A DNA stretch of 64,000 nt from Streptomyces rishiriensis. GTDB taxonomy: Bacteria > Actinomycetota > Actinomycetes > Streptomycetales > Streptomycetaceae. Position numbers and translations under genes: made by a program. The stretch spans positions 1-64,000 of the forward strand of contig NZ_BEWA01000033.1 of the NCBI RefSeq assembly GCF_003112535.1, given 5' to 3'. This document shows positions 34,265 through 42,652 of this stretch, in pieces. The notes under the pieces were generated by a model. That model searched no databases. It was not told the origin of the DNA and saw only the letters and a program-made list of their open reading frames with translations. Within the stretch, counting starts at the first letter, position 1, and every line of letters begins with the position of its first letter.

Positions 34265-34972
34265 ATGACTGCGATCCGGCTTCTCCTCGTCGACGACGAC
34301 CCGCTCGTGCGGGCCGGTCTGGCCTTCATGATGGGGGGCGCCGACGACATCGAGATCGTCGGCGAGGCCGCCGACGGAGGCGAGGTCGAGGAGCTCGTGG
34401 GGCGCACCCGCCCCGACGTCGTGCTGATGGACATCCGCATGCCGGCCGTGGACGGCATCACCGCCACGGAACGACTGCGTGCCGCCCCGGACGCCCCGCA
34501 GGTCGTGGTGCTCACCACCTTCCACGCCGACGAACAGGTGCTGCGGGCACTGCGCGCGGGCGCGTCCGGGTTCGTCCTCAAGGACACCCCGCCCGCCGAG
34601 ATCCTCGACGCGGTGCGGCGGGTGGCGGCCGGTGACCCGGTCCTGTCGCCCGCGGTCACCCGGCAGCTCATGGCTCACGCGGCGGGCACGACCGCCGACA
34701 CCCGGGGCGCCCACGCGCGCGTGCGGCTCGCGGCCCTGGGCGAGCGCGAGCGGGAGGTGGCCGTCGCGGTGGGCCGCGGTCTGTCCAACGCGGACATCGC
34801 CGCCGAGCTGTTCATGAGCGTCGCCACCGTGAAGGCGCACGTCTCCAGGGCGCTGGCCAAGCTCGACCTCAACAACCGGGTGCAGATCGCGCTGTTGGTC
34901 TACGACGCCGGTCTCCTCGACGAGGGGGCGAACGGCCCGACGGGCGAGGAGCGCACGCGCGGCGGACACTAG
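34265..34972 (+). CDS. NarL/LuxR-family response regulator
   Basis: 235 residues. REC domain (about 4-120) with acidic pocket DDD near 11, phospho-acceptor Asp in VVLMDIRMP near 57 and Lys in FVLKDTPP near 107. LuxR HTH (about 160-220): LGEREREVAVAVGRGLSNAD, VATVKAHVSRALAKL. Cognate partner of the kinase directly upstream by position. The C-terminal tail is hydrophilic and extra. Confidence 0.93.
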   Translation: MTAIRLLLVDDDPLVRAGLAFMMGGADDIEIVGEAADGGEVEELVGRTRPDVVLMDIRMPAVDGITATERLRAAPDAPQVVVLTTFHADEQVLRALRAGASGFVLKDTPPAEILDAVRRVAAGDPVLSPAVTRQLMAHAAGTTADTRGAHARVRLAALGEREREVAVAVGRGLSNADIAAELFMSVATVKAHVSRALAKLDLNNRVQIALLVYDAGLLDEGANGPTGEERTRGGH

Positions 34973-35489
34973 GCGGACCGGCCGCTCCTCGTACGAGCCC
35001 CGGCACCGGGAGGGCCGCGGAGAACGCCGGAGCGCGCCCCCCGTTCACGCCGAGCCGCCGGCCGCCCCTCCCGGTCGGCCGAGCTGCCGCGCTGCCGGGC
35101 CGCCCGCGCTGCCGGGCCCCCGCGCTGCCGGGCCCCCGCGCTCCCGGGGCCACCCGCGCTGCGGGTCGTCGGCCGCCGGACGCCGAGCGCGGACCGCCGC
35201 ACTGCCGGGTTGCCGGGCCGCCCGCGCCGTCAGGTCGCCGGGCTGCGGGTCACCGGCCGCCGCACCCCCGAGCCGCCGAGCTGCCGGGTCGCGGGGTCAG
35301 CGAGCCGCCGCGCCACTCGCGTCGCCGCGCCGCCGGAGCCCTGGCTGCCGCGCCACTTGCGTCGCCGCGCCGCCGGAGCACTGGCCGCCGCGCCGCCGCG
35401 CCGTCGGGGCGCCGGGGTCACCGGCGGGGTGCGGCCGTCGCGCAACGGAAGCGGTGCCGGTCGATCGGCCGTCTTCGAGGCGGGCTCGC
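34973..35489. other. Gene-free GC-rich interval with imperfect repeats
   Basis: No supported gene. 35095-35160 contains several imperfect GCGCTGCCGGGCCCCC units, followed by a 40-bp tandem duplication (listed separately). Could terminate the two-component operon and the convergent dehydrogenase gene; no clean intrinsic hairpin stands out. Confidence 0.6.
35307..35386. repeat. Tandem duplication, 40-bp unit
   Basis: 35307-35346 and 35347-35386 are the same 40-mer (GCCGCGCCACTCGCGTCGCC at its start) with three substitutions. Non-coding. Confidence 0.85.
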
Positions 35490-36506
35490 TCACCCCGCCG
35501 TCGACGTCGCCGGGATCTCCGCGAGGGCGACCGCCCTGCGCTCGTGCCGGGACACCTCGCACGCCTCCGCGATCCGCAGGGCGTGCAAGGCCTCGCGACC
35601 GTCGCAGGGGTTGGCGCGCGTACCCCTGACGACGTCCACGAAGGCGTTCAGCTCCGCCTCGTACGCCGGCCCGAAGCGTTCCAGGAACCCCGACCACGGC
35701 TTGTCCGCGGCCGGCGGTCCCGTGGGCTCGGTGGACGCGATCGGGGTGCGGTCGTCCAGACCCACGACGATCTGGTCGAGCTCTCCGGCCAGTTCCATCC
35801 GGACGTCGTAGCCCGCGCCGTTCAGCCGTGTCGCCGTCGCTGTGGCGAGCGCGCCGTCGTCGAGGGTGAGCAGCACGGCCGCCGTGTCCACGTCACCAGC
35901 CTCGCGGAACATCGCCGGCCCGGCGTCGGACCCGGCGGCGTAGACGTCGACCACGTCCCGCCCGGTCACCCAGCGCAGGCAGTCGAAGTCGTGGATGAGC
36001 GCGTCCCGGTAGATCCCGCCGGACACCGGCAGCCAGGCGGCCGACGGCGCCGACTCGTCGGACGTCAGCGCCCGGATCGTGTGCAGCCGTCCGAGCCGGC
36101 CCGAGCGCACCGCCTCCCGGGCGCCTGCGTACCCCGCGTCGAAGCGGCGCTGGAAGCCCATCTGAAGGATCGTTCCGGCGGACTCGACCTCGGCGATCGC
36201 CTGTAAGGTCCCCGCCAGGTCGAGGGCGATCGGCTTCTCGCAGAAGACCGGCAGGCCCGAGCGTGCTGCCCGACCGATCAGTTCGGCGTGGGCCGAGGTC
36301 GCCGTCGTGATCACCACGGCGTCCACGCCCCACCGGAAGATCTCGTCGACCCCGGGAGCGGCCGTCTCGCCCAGACGCAGCGCGAGCTCCTGAGCCCGCG
36401 CGTGATTCGCGTCCGTCAGGATGAGGGATCCGACCTCGCGGTGACGGCTGAGTGTGTTCGCATGAATGGTGCCTATGCGGCCCGTCCCGATGACCCCGAT
36501 GCGCAT
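35490..36506 (-). CDS. Gfo/Idh/MocA dehydrogenase, inositol-2-dehydrogenase-like
   Basis: 338 residues from ATG 36506. Rossmann start RIGVIGTGRIGTIHANTL, EKP motif in PVFCEKPIALDL (Lys catalytic), and the GGIYRDALIHDFDCLRW segment with the catalytic Asp/His typical of inositol and related sugar dehydrogenases. Divergent from the GntR gene, and a TGTCCGGACA operator lies 42 bases upstream of the start. Probably oxidises the sugar or cyclitol imported by the ABC system downstream; substrate inferred only. Confidence 0.88.
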   Translation of the reverse strand: MRIGVIGTGRIGTIHANTLSRHREVGSLILTDANHARAQELALRLGETAAPGVDEIFRWGVDAVVITTATSAHAELIGRAARSGLPVFCEKPIALDLAGTLQAIAEVESAGTILQMGFQRRFDAGYAGAREAVRSGRLGRLHTIRALTSDESAPSAAWLPVSGGIYRDALIHDFDCLRWVTGRDVVDVYAAGSDAGPAMFREAGDVDTAAVLLTLDDGALATATATRLNGAGYDVRMELAGELDQIVVGLDDRTPIASTEPTGPPAADKPWSGFLERFGPAYEAELNAFVDVVRGTRANPCDGREALHALRIAEACEVSRHERRAVALAEIPATSTAG

Positions 36507-36547
36507 GAGACCAAAGTGGCGTCGCAGGCCGCGCCCTGTCAATGCGT

Positions 36548-36559
36548 ATGTCCGGACAA
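36548..36559. promoter_or_regulatory. GntR-type operator between dehydrogenase and regulator
   Basis: ATGTCCGGACAA, core TGTCCGGACA a perfect 10-bp palindrome. Recurs twice before the ABC operon (37417-37449), so one regulator probably links all three transcripts. Confidence 0.7.
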
Positions 36560-36608
36560 CCGAACTACACAACTTCCCGTCAACCGGTCCCGGAGCTACG
36601 CTCGGGCC

Positions 36609-37373
36609 GTGCCGAAACCAGAAGTGGACCCGACCGTGCAGCTAGAACTGCGTGTGGACCGAACCTCCCCGGTGCCGTTGTACTTCCAGCTGGCGCAGCA
36701 GCTGGAGGCCGCGATCGAGCACGGAACGCTCACTCCGGGCAGCCTGCTGGGCAACGAGATCGAGCTGGCGGCACGGCTCGGCCTGTCCCGGCCGACCGTC
36801 CGCCAGGCGATCCAGTCGCTGGTCGACAAGGGACTGCTGGTGCGCCGCCGGGGCGTCGGCACGCAGGTCGTGCACAGCCAGGTCAAGCGGCCGCTGGAGC
36901 TGAGCAGCCTCTACGACGATCTGGAGGCGGCCGGTCAGCGGCCCGCGACGACGGTCCTGGTCAACACCGTGGTGCAGGCGTCCGCCGAGGTCGCGGCCGC
37001 GCTCGCGGTGGCCGAGGGCAGCGACGTCCACCGGGTGGAGCGGCTGAGGCTGGCGCACGGCGAGCCGATGGCCTACCTGTGCAACCACCTGCCGTCGGGG
37101 CTGCTCGACCTGGACACCGGCCAGCTGCAGGCGACGGGGCTGTACCGCCTGATGCGGTCGGCCGGCATCACCCTGCACAGCGCCCGGCAGTCGATCGGGG
37201 CGCGCGCCGCCACAGCCGACGAGGCCGAGCGGCTCGCCGAGGACGAGGGCGCCCCGCTGCTGACCATGCAGCGCACGACCTTCGACGACACGGGCCGCGC
37301 GGTCGAGTTCGGCGACCACATCTACCGGCCGACCCGCTACTCCTTCGAGTTCCAGCTGCTCGTGCGGCCCTGA
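36609..37373 (+). CDS. GntR/HutC-family transcriptional regulator
   Basis: 254 residues from GTG 36609. Winged helix (about 18-85) with PLYFQLAQQLEAAIEHGTL and ELAARLGLSRPTVRQAIQSL, then UTRA effector domain (about 105-245) ending GDHIYRPTRYSFEFQLLV. Autoregulation and control of the flanking dehydrogenase and sugar ABC operon are inferred from the shared TTGTCCGGACAA-type sites. Effector probably a sugar or cyclitol phosphate, as is usual for UTRA proteins. Confidence 0.9.
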   Translation: MPKPEVDPTVQLELRVDRTSPVPLYFQLAQQLEAAIEHGTLTPGSLLGNEIELAARLGLSRPTVRQAIQSLVDKGLLVRRRGVGTQVVHSQVKRPLELSSLYDDLEAAGQRPATTVLVNTVVQASAEVAAALAVAEGSDVHRVERLRLAHGEPMAYLCNHLPSGLLDLDTGQLQATGLYRLMRSAGITLHSARQSIGARAATADEAERLAEDEGAPLLTMQRTTFDDTGRAVEFGDHIYRPTRYSFEFQLLVRP

Positions 37374-37416
37374 GGACCCCTTCCGGCGGCCCCCGGGTTC
37401 CCCCGTCTGAGTCCTC

Positions 37417-37449
37417 TTGTCCTGACAATGTGACCGGATGTCCGGACAA
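37417..37449. promoter_or_regulatory. Paired GntR-type operators upstream of the sugar ABC operon
   Basis: TTGTCCTGACAA (37417-37428) and ATGTCCGGACAA (37438-37449), starts 21 bp apart, 130-160 bases before the binding-protein start. Same motif as at 36548-36559. Confidence 0.7.
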
Positions 37450-37577
37450 GGTGAGCGGCAGGCGCTCCCCGGCCACGGACCGCGTGGTCCCTGTGTTCGA
37501 TACTTGGGCGTTTGCGTCCGGTGAGCGGTCACCGGACGTGCGCGTACGGCGGAACACGGCAAGAAGGGCACGGCCTC

Positions 37578-38582
37578 GTGGCACGATTTCGGACCCGGGC
37601 AGGGATCGCGTTGGCGGGGGCACTCACCGTGTCCCTGGCCGGATGCAGCGCGACCGGCGGCAAACGCGCGGAGGACGCCCGAGAGGCAGCGGCCGCCCAG
37701 GGCAGGGCGGCGGTGACCACGCCCCGCTGGACGTTCGCGATGATCACGCACTCCGGCGACGGGGACACCTTCTGGGACATCGTCCAGAGCGGCGCCGAGC
37801 AGGCGGCCCGCAAGGACAACATCGACTTCCTGTACTCCCATGACGACGAGGGGCAGCAGCAGGCCCAGCTCGTCGACGCGGCGGTGGACAAGAAGGTCGA
37901 CGCGATCATCGTCACGCTGGCCAAGCCCGACGCGATGAAGGCCGCGCTCGCACGCGCCGCGAAGGCCGGCATCCCCGTGATCACGGTGAACTCGGGCTCC
38001 GCCGAGTCCAAGGCGTTCGGCGCGCTCGCCCACATCGGACAGGACGAGGCGATCGCCGGCCGGGCGGTCGGCGAGGAGCTCGACGAGCGGGGCCGCAGGA
38101 AGGCGATCTGCGTTCTGCACGAGCAGGGCAACGTCGGCCACGAGCAACGCTGCGCGGGCGTGGCGAAGACGTTCGCGGGCCGCGTCGAGAACCTCTACGT
38201 CAACGGCGCGAACATGTCCGACGTGCAGTCCGCGATCGAGGCCAAGCTCCAGGCCGACCCCTCGATCGACTCGGTCGTCACCCTGGGCGCCCCGTACGCC
38301 GACGCCGCCGTGCAGGCGAGGCGTGGCGCGGGCAGCAAGGCGGAGATCGACACCTTCGACCTCAACGCCAAGGTCGCCGCGGGACTGCGGAAGGGCGACC
38401 TCGGCTTCGCCGTGGACCAGCAGCCGTATCTCCAGGGCTACCAGGCCGTCGACCTGCTGTGGCTGTACAAGTACAACGGCGACGTCCTCGGCGGCGGCGA
38501 GCCGGTGCTGACCGGTCCGCAGATCGTCACCAAGGACCAGGCGGCGGCGCTGGCGGCCTACACCGAGCGGGGCACCCGATGA
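37578..38582 (+). CDS. Sugar ABC transporter substrate-binding lipoprotein
   Basis: 334 residues from GTG 37578 (AAGAAGGG upstream). Lipoprotein signal with lipobox LAGC (Cys near 24). Periplasmic-binding-protein type I fold like ribose/inositol binders: WTFAMITHSGDGDTFWDIVQ, AIIVTLAKPDAM, IPVITVNSGSAES, DSVVTLGAPYADAAV, and GFAVDQQPYLQGYQAV. Overlaps the permease by ATGA. A Gfo/Idh dehydrogenase in the same regulon makes a cyclitol or hexose ligand plausible. Confidence 0.92.
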   Translation: MARFRTRAGIALAGALTVSLAGCSATGGKRAEDAREAAAAQGRAAVTTPRWTFAMITHSGDGDTFWDIVQSGAEQAARKDNIDFLYSHDDEGQQQAQLVDAAVDKKVDAIIVTLAKPDAMKAALARAAKAGIPVITVNSGSAESKAFGALAHIGQDEAIAGRAVGEELDERGRRKAICVLHEQGNVGHEQRCAGVAKTFAGRVENLYVNGANMSDVQSAIEAKLQADPSIDSVVTLGAPYADAAVQARRGAGSKAEIDTFDLNAKVAAGLRKGDLGFAVDQQPYLQGYQAVDLLWLYKYNGDVLGGGEPVLTGPQIVTKDQAAALAAYTERGTR

Positions 38583-39619
38583 GCGCGATGCCCCACGGCC
38601 CGGTTGATGAAAGGTTTCTTCAGGTCTCGCCGCTGCGCAGACTGGCGGCCCGCCCGGAACTGGGCTCGGTCGTCGGCGCGATCGCGGTCTTCGTCGTCTT
38701 CGCCCTGGCCGCCGACGGCTTCCTGCGCGCCGGCAGCCTCGGCACCGTTCTCTACGCGTCCTCGACCATCGGGATCATGGCCGTCCCGGTCGCGCTGTTG
38801 ATGATCGGCGGCGAGTTCGACCTCTCGGCCGGCGTCATGGTCACGTCCTCGGCGCTGATCTCGTCGATGTTCAGCTACCAGGCGACCGCGAACGTCTGGG
38901 TGGGAGTCGGGGTCTCGCTGCTGGTCACCCTCGCCGTGGGCGCCTTCAACGGCTTCGTGCTCACCCGCACCCGGCTGCCCAGCTTCATCGTCACGCTGGG
39001 CACCTTCCTGATGCTCACCGGCATGAACCTCGGCTTCACCAAGCTCGTCGACGGCACGGTGTCGACGAAGACCGTCGCCGACATGGAGGGCTTCCCCTCC
39101 GCCCACGACGTGTTCGCCTCGACCCTGACGATCGGCGGACTCGACCTCAAGATCACCGTCGTGTGGTGGCTCGTGCTGGTCGCGCTCGCCTCCTGGATCC
39201 TGCTGCGCACCCGCGCCGGCAACTGGATCTTCGCGGTGGGCGGCGACAAGGACGCGGCGCGCGCGGTCGGCGTCCCCGTCACCAGGACGACCGTCGGCCT
39301 GTACACGGGCGTCGCCCTCGGCGCCTGGATCTCGGGCCAGCACCTGCTCTTCTCCTACGACGTCGTCCAGTCCGGCGAGGGCGTCGGCAACGAGCTGATC
39401 TACATCATCGCGGCCGTCATCGGCGGCTGTCTGATCACCGGCGGCTACGGCAGCGCGGTCGGCTCGGCGGTCGGCGCGCTCATCTTCGGCATGACGAGCA
39501 AGGGCATCGTCTTCGCCGAGTGGAACCCCGACTGGTTCAAGTTCTTCCTCGGAGCGATGCTGCTCCTCGCGACCCTGCTCAACGCCTGGGTCCGCAAGCG
39601 CGCGGAGGCCACGAAGTGA
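38579..39619 (+). CDS. Sugar ABC transporter permease (RbsC-like)
   Basis: 346 residues, about nine hydrophobic helices, BPD_transp_2 family. Typical segments: IGIMAVPVALLMIGGEFDLSAG near 60-80, TLGTFLMLTGMNLGFTKL, and GKxxAAxxVGV-like GDKDAARAVGVPVTR near 222. Start inside the stop of the binding-protein gene and GTGA overlap with the ATPase: one tightly coupled operon. Confidence 0.93.
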   Translation: MSAMPHGPVDERFLQVSPLRRLAARPELGSVVGAIAVFVVFALAADGFLRAGSLGTVLYASSTIGIMAVPVALLMIGGEFDLSAGVMVTSSALISSMFSYQATANVWVGVGVSLLVTLAVGAFNGFVLTRTRLPSFIVTLGTFLMLTGMNLGFTKLVDGTVSTKTVADMEGFPSAHDVFASTLTIGGLDLKITVVWWLVLVALASWILLRTRAGNWIFAVGGDKDAARAVGVPVTRTTVGLYTGVALGAWISGQHLLFSYDVVQSGEGVGNELIYIIAAVIGGCLITGGYGSAVGSAVGALIFGMTSKGIVFAEWNPDWFKFFLGAMLLLATLLNAWVRKRAEATK

Positions 39620-40389
39620 CACTCGTCGAGCTGACCGACGTCAGCAAGCGATACGGCGCCGCCCGCGCGCTCGAAGGGGTCTGTCTGGAGGTCCACGCGG
39701 GCGCTGTCACCTGCGTGCTCGGCGACAACGGCGCGGGCAAGTCGACCCTGATCAAGATCATCTCCGGGCTGCACCAGCATGACGGCGGCGTCCTGCGTCT
39801 GGACGGCGAGGAGACGAGACTGTCGTCCCCGCGCGAGGCCCTGGACCGGGGCATCGCCACGGTCCACCAGAACCTGGCGGTCGTCCCGCTGATGCCGGTG
39901 TGGCGCAACTTCTTCCTGGGGTCGGAGCCGAGGAAGGGCGTCGGCCCCTTCAAGCGCCTCGACGTCGACCTCATGCGCCGCACCACCCGCGCCGAGCTGC
40001 TCCGCATGGGCATCGACCTGCGTGACGTCGACCAGCCCATCGGCACTCTCTCGGGCGGCGAGCGGCAGTGTGTCGCCATCGCGCGGGCCGTGTACTTCGG
40101 CGCGAAGGTCCTCGTCCTGGACGAACCCACCGCGGCGCTCGGCGTCAAGCAGTCCGGCATGGTCCTCAAGTACGTGGCCGCGGCCCGCGACAAGGGCCTC
40201 GGCGTCGTGCTGATCACGCACAACCCGCACCACGCCCACCTGGTGGGGGACCGGTTCGTGCTGCTGAAAAGAGGCATGATGGTGGGGACCCACACGCGGG
40301 ACTCCATCACCCTGGAGGAACTGACGCGGCAGATGGCGGGCGGCAACGAGCTCGACGACCTGCGGCACGAGCTGGAACGGACCGGCTGA
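39616..40389 (+). CDS. Sugar ABC transporter ATPase
   Basis: 257 residues, a single nucleotide-binding domain, half the size of RbsA-type double ATPases. Walker A GDNGAGKST (about 37-45), Q-loop VHQNLAVVPLM, signature TLSGGERQCVAIARA, Walker B VLVLDEPTAALG, H-loop ITHNPHH. The C-terminal coding end (DDLRHELERTG) lies in the first unit of a 34-bp triplication. Must dimerise to energise the permease. Confidence 0.93.
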   Translation: MTLVELTDVSKRYGAARALEGVCLEVHAGAVTCVLGDNGAGKSTLIKIISGLHQHDGGVLRLDGEETRLSSPREALDRGIATVHQNLAVVPLMPVWRNFFLGSEPRKGVGPFKRLDVDLMRRTTRAELLRMGIDLRDVDQPIGTLSGGERQCVAIARAVYFGAKVLVLDEPTAALGVKQSGMVLKYVAAARDKGLGVVLITHNPHHAHLVGDRFVLLKRGMMVGTHTRDSITLEELTRQMAGGNELDDLRHELERTG

Positions 40390-40454
40390 CGATCTGCGGC
40401 ACGAGCCGGAACGGACCGGCTGACGATCTGCGGCACGAGCCGGAACGGACCGGC
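40354..40454. repeat. Three tandem copies of a 34-bp unit spanning the ATPase stop codon
   Basis: Copies at 40354-40387, 40388-40421 and 40422-40454 (GACGATCTGCGGCACGAGCC at the start of copies 2 and 3). Copy 1 is coding and ends at the stop; copies 2 and 3 are identical to each other and differ from copy 1 at two positions. Duplication of a gene 3' end. Confidence 0.9.
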
Positions 40455-40544
40455 CGGGGACACGGGCGGCGTGGGCGTGGGCTTCGTCGCGTGCGCGCCG
40501 CCCCGCTCGGCACCCGGCACGACGGTGAGGCAGAATCGGCGGCG

Positions 40545-41693
40545 ATGAGCACCTACGGCAACTTCAGCGCCCCCATCGGCTCCCGCCGCGCCCCCGCACT
40601 ACGCACGGTGGGCACGAGGGAGCGCCGCTCGCACCTCACCGCGCCCCGTGTGCCGACCGTCGGCATCGACATCGGCGGCACCAAGGTGATGGCGGGCGTC
40701 GTCGACGCCGACGGCAACATCCTGGAGAAGCTCCGCACCGAGACCCCGGACAAGTCCAAGAGCCCGAAGGTCGTCGAGGACACCATCGCCGAACTCGTCC
40801 TGGACCTGTCCGACCGGCACGACGTGCACGCCGTGGGCATCGGAGCGGCCGGCTGGGTCGACGCCGACCGCAACCGCGTCCTGTTCGCGCCCCACCTGTC
40901 CTGGCGCAACGAGCCGCTGCGCGACCGGCTCTCCGGCCGCCTGTCGGTGCCCGTCCTGGTGGACAACGACGCCAACACCGCCGCCTGGGCCGAGTGGCGC
41001 TTCGGCGCGGGCCGCGGCGAGGACCACCTCGTCATGATCACCCTCGGCACCGGCATCGGCGGCGCCATCCTGGAGGACGGCCAGGTCAAGCGCGGCAAGT
41101 ACGGCGTCGCCGGTGAGTTCGGCCATATGCAGGTCGTGCCCGGCGGCCACCGCTGCCCGTGCGGCAACCGCGGCTGCTGGGAGCAGTACAGCTCCGGCAA
41201 CGCGCTGGTCAGGGAGGCCCGCGAACTGGCCGCCGCCGACTCCCCGGTGGCGTACGGGATCATCGAGCACGTCAAGGGCAACATCGGCGACATCACCGGC
41301 CCGATGATCACCGAGCTGGCCCGCGACGGCGACGCCATGTGCATCGAGCTGCTGCAGGACATCGGGCAGTGGCTCGGCGTCGGCATCGCCAACCTGGCCG
41401 CCGCGCTCGACCCGTCCTGCTTCGTGATCGGCGGCGGTGTCTCGGCCGCCGACGACCTGCTGATCAGCCCCGCGCGCGACGCCTTCAAGCGCCAGCTCAC
41501 CGGCCGCGGCTACCGTCCCGAGGCCCGGATCGTGCGCGCCCAGCTCGGCCCCGAGGCCGGCATGGTCGGGGCCGCCGACCTGGCCCGCCTGGTCGCCCGC
41601 CGGTTCCGCCGCGCCAAGCGCCGCCGGGTGGAGCGCTTCGAGCGCTTCGAACGGTTCACCGAGGCGGCCCGCCGCACCCAGGACACGGCCTGA
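40545..41693 (+). CDS. ROK-family sugar kinase
   Basis: 382 residues. ATP phosphate loop GIDIGGTKVMAGVVD (about 45-59), sugar-binding DNDANTAAWAEWRFG, ROK zinc motif HRCPCGNRGCWEQY (about 203-216), second ATP motif CFVIGGGVS. An unusual N-terminal extension of about 40 residues precedes the kinase fold and the C-terminus is Arg-rich with RFERFERF. The ribosome site is weak. Downstream of the ABC operon in the same direction, so it may phosphorylate the imported sugar; glucokinase activity is also possible. Confidence 0.9.
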   Translation: MSTYGNFSAPIGSRRAPALRTVGTRERRSHLTAPRVPTVGIDIGGTKVMAGVVDADGNILEKLRTETPDKSKSPKVVEDTIAELVLDLSDRHDVHAVGIGAAGWVDADRNRVLFAPHLSWRNEPLRDRLSGRLSVPVLVDNDANTAAWAEWRFGAGRGEDHLVMITLGTGIGGAILEDGQVKRGKYGVAGEFGHMQVVPGGHRCPCGNRGCWEQYSSGNALVREARELAAADSPVAYGIIEHVKGNIGDITGPMITELARDGDAMCIELLQDIGQWLGVGIANLAAALDPSCFVIGGGVSAADDLLISPARDAFKRQLTGRGYRPEARIVRAQLGPEAGMVGAADLARLVARRFRRAKRRRVERFERFERFTEAARRTQDTA

Positions 41694-41760
41694 CCGCCCT
41701 GTCGCCCCGCCCCGGCGCCGGCCTGACCGCCGCACCGCTCCGTACGACCTCGGACCTCGC

Positions 41761-42354
41761 ATGACACCCTCGCTGCCCCACCAGGGCGCGTCTCCGGACG
41801 AGCCGTCCCGCCCGCCGGAGGACCGCCGGCACGTGATCCGTCGCAGGGCGATCACCCTGCTCATCATCGTGCTGCTCATCGGCGTCCCCGCCGGCTATCT
41901 GGTGATCTCCGCCGACCAGAGCCGTGACAGCGGCAAGGACAAGGAGGCCAAGTACTCGGCGACCGGCCTGACCGCGGGCTGGCCGTCGAACGTGCAGCGC
42001 CGGCTGTACCAGGTGCCGATCCCGCACCCGTCGAACCAGGTCGCCTACTACGAGACGAACAACTGGAAGACCAGCCGCCTCTACGTCCAGTTCCAGACCA
42101 CCCACCCGGGCCTCGACGAGTTCCTCAAGAACATCGGCGTCAGCCGCGCGGACCTGAAGAAGGGCGACATCGCCATCAGCGACCGCGACCAGGACATCAC
42201 TGGCTGGAAGTTCACCGGGGCCGGCTCCCGCCCCGGCGACTATTTCGGGCTCATCCGTGAACAGAAGAACCCCGACCCGACGTTGGACGTGGTGGTGAAC
42301 ACGGGCAACGCGACCTACCCCTTCGTGTACGTGGTCTCGCGCACCGTCCCCTGA
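41761..42354 (+). CDS. Membrane-anchored hypothetical protein
   Basis: 197 residues from ATG 41761. Short cytoplasmic N-terminus, one membrane helix (ITLLIIVLLIGVPAGYLVI, about 31-49), then an extracellular domain of about 145 residues with no Cys. It contains WKTSRLYVQFQTTHPGLDEF and a C-terminal VVVNTGNATYPFVYVV strand pair. Sixty-seven bases after the ROK gene. I recall conserved Streptomyces homologues without function. Its stop codon falls in the first unit of a pentanucleotide repeat. Confidence 0.8.
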   Translation: MTPSLPHQGASPDEPSRPPEDRRHVIRRRAITLLIIVLLIGVPAGYLVISADQSRDSGKDKEAKYSATGLTAGWPSNVQRRLYQVPIPHPSNQVAYYETNNWKTSRLYVQFQTTHPGLDEFLKNIGVSRADLKKGDIAISDRDQDITGWKFTGAGSRPGDYFGLIREQKNPDPTLDVVVNTGNATYPFVYVVSRTVP

Positions 42355-42420
42355 CCTGACCTGACCTGACCTGACCTGACCTGACCTGACCTGACCTGAC
42401 CCGACCTGACCCGACCCGAC
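42351..42420. repeat. Pentanucleotide microsatellite, 14 units of CTGAC/CCGAC
   Basis: Seventy bases of CTGAC with three CCGAC variants near the 3' end. The stop codon TGA of the preceding gene is inside the first unit (42352-42354). The following 230 bases before the helicase are GC-rich with scattered CCGGATCGG-like echoes and no gene. Confidence 0.93.
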
Positions 42421-42652
42421 CTGGCCGCGGCTGACCGGAGCCGGATCGGCCCGGATGGGGCTGGATCGGCCCGGATCGGACCGCAGCGGACGGGATGGGA
42501 CGGGGTCCGGTCGGCCCGGACCGGACCGGCGGGACCCCGTGGGGCAGGTGCCCGGGGGCGGGCCCGGCCGGCCGTCGGGGCCGATTGTCAGAGGCCGCCC
42601 GTAGAGTCGGAGACGACTGATCCGACACACGGGCGGGAGGTGGACACAAGGC

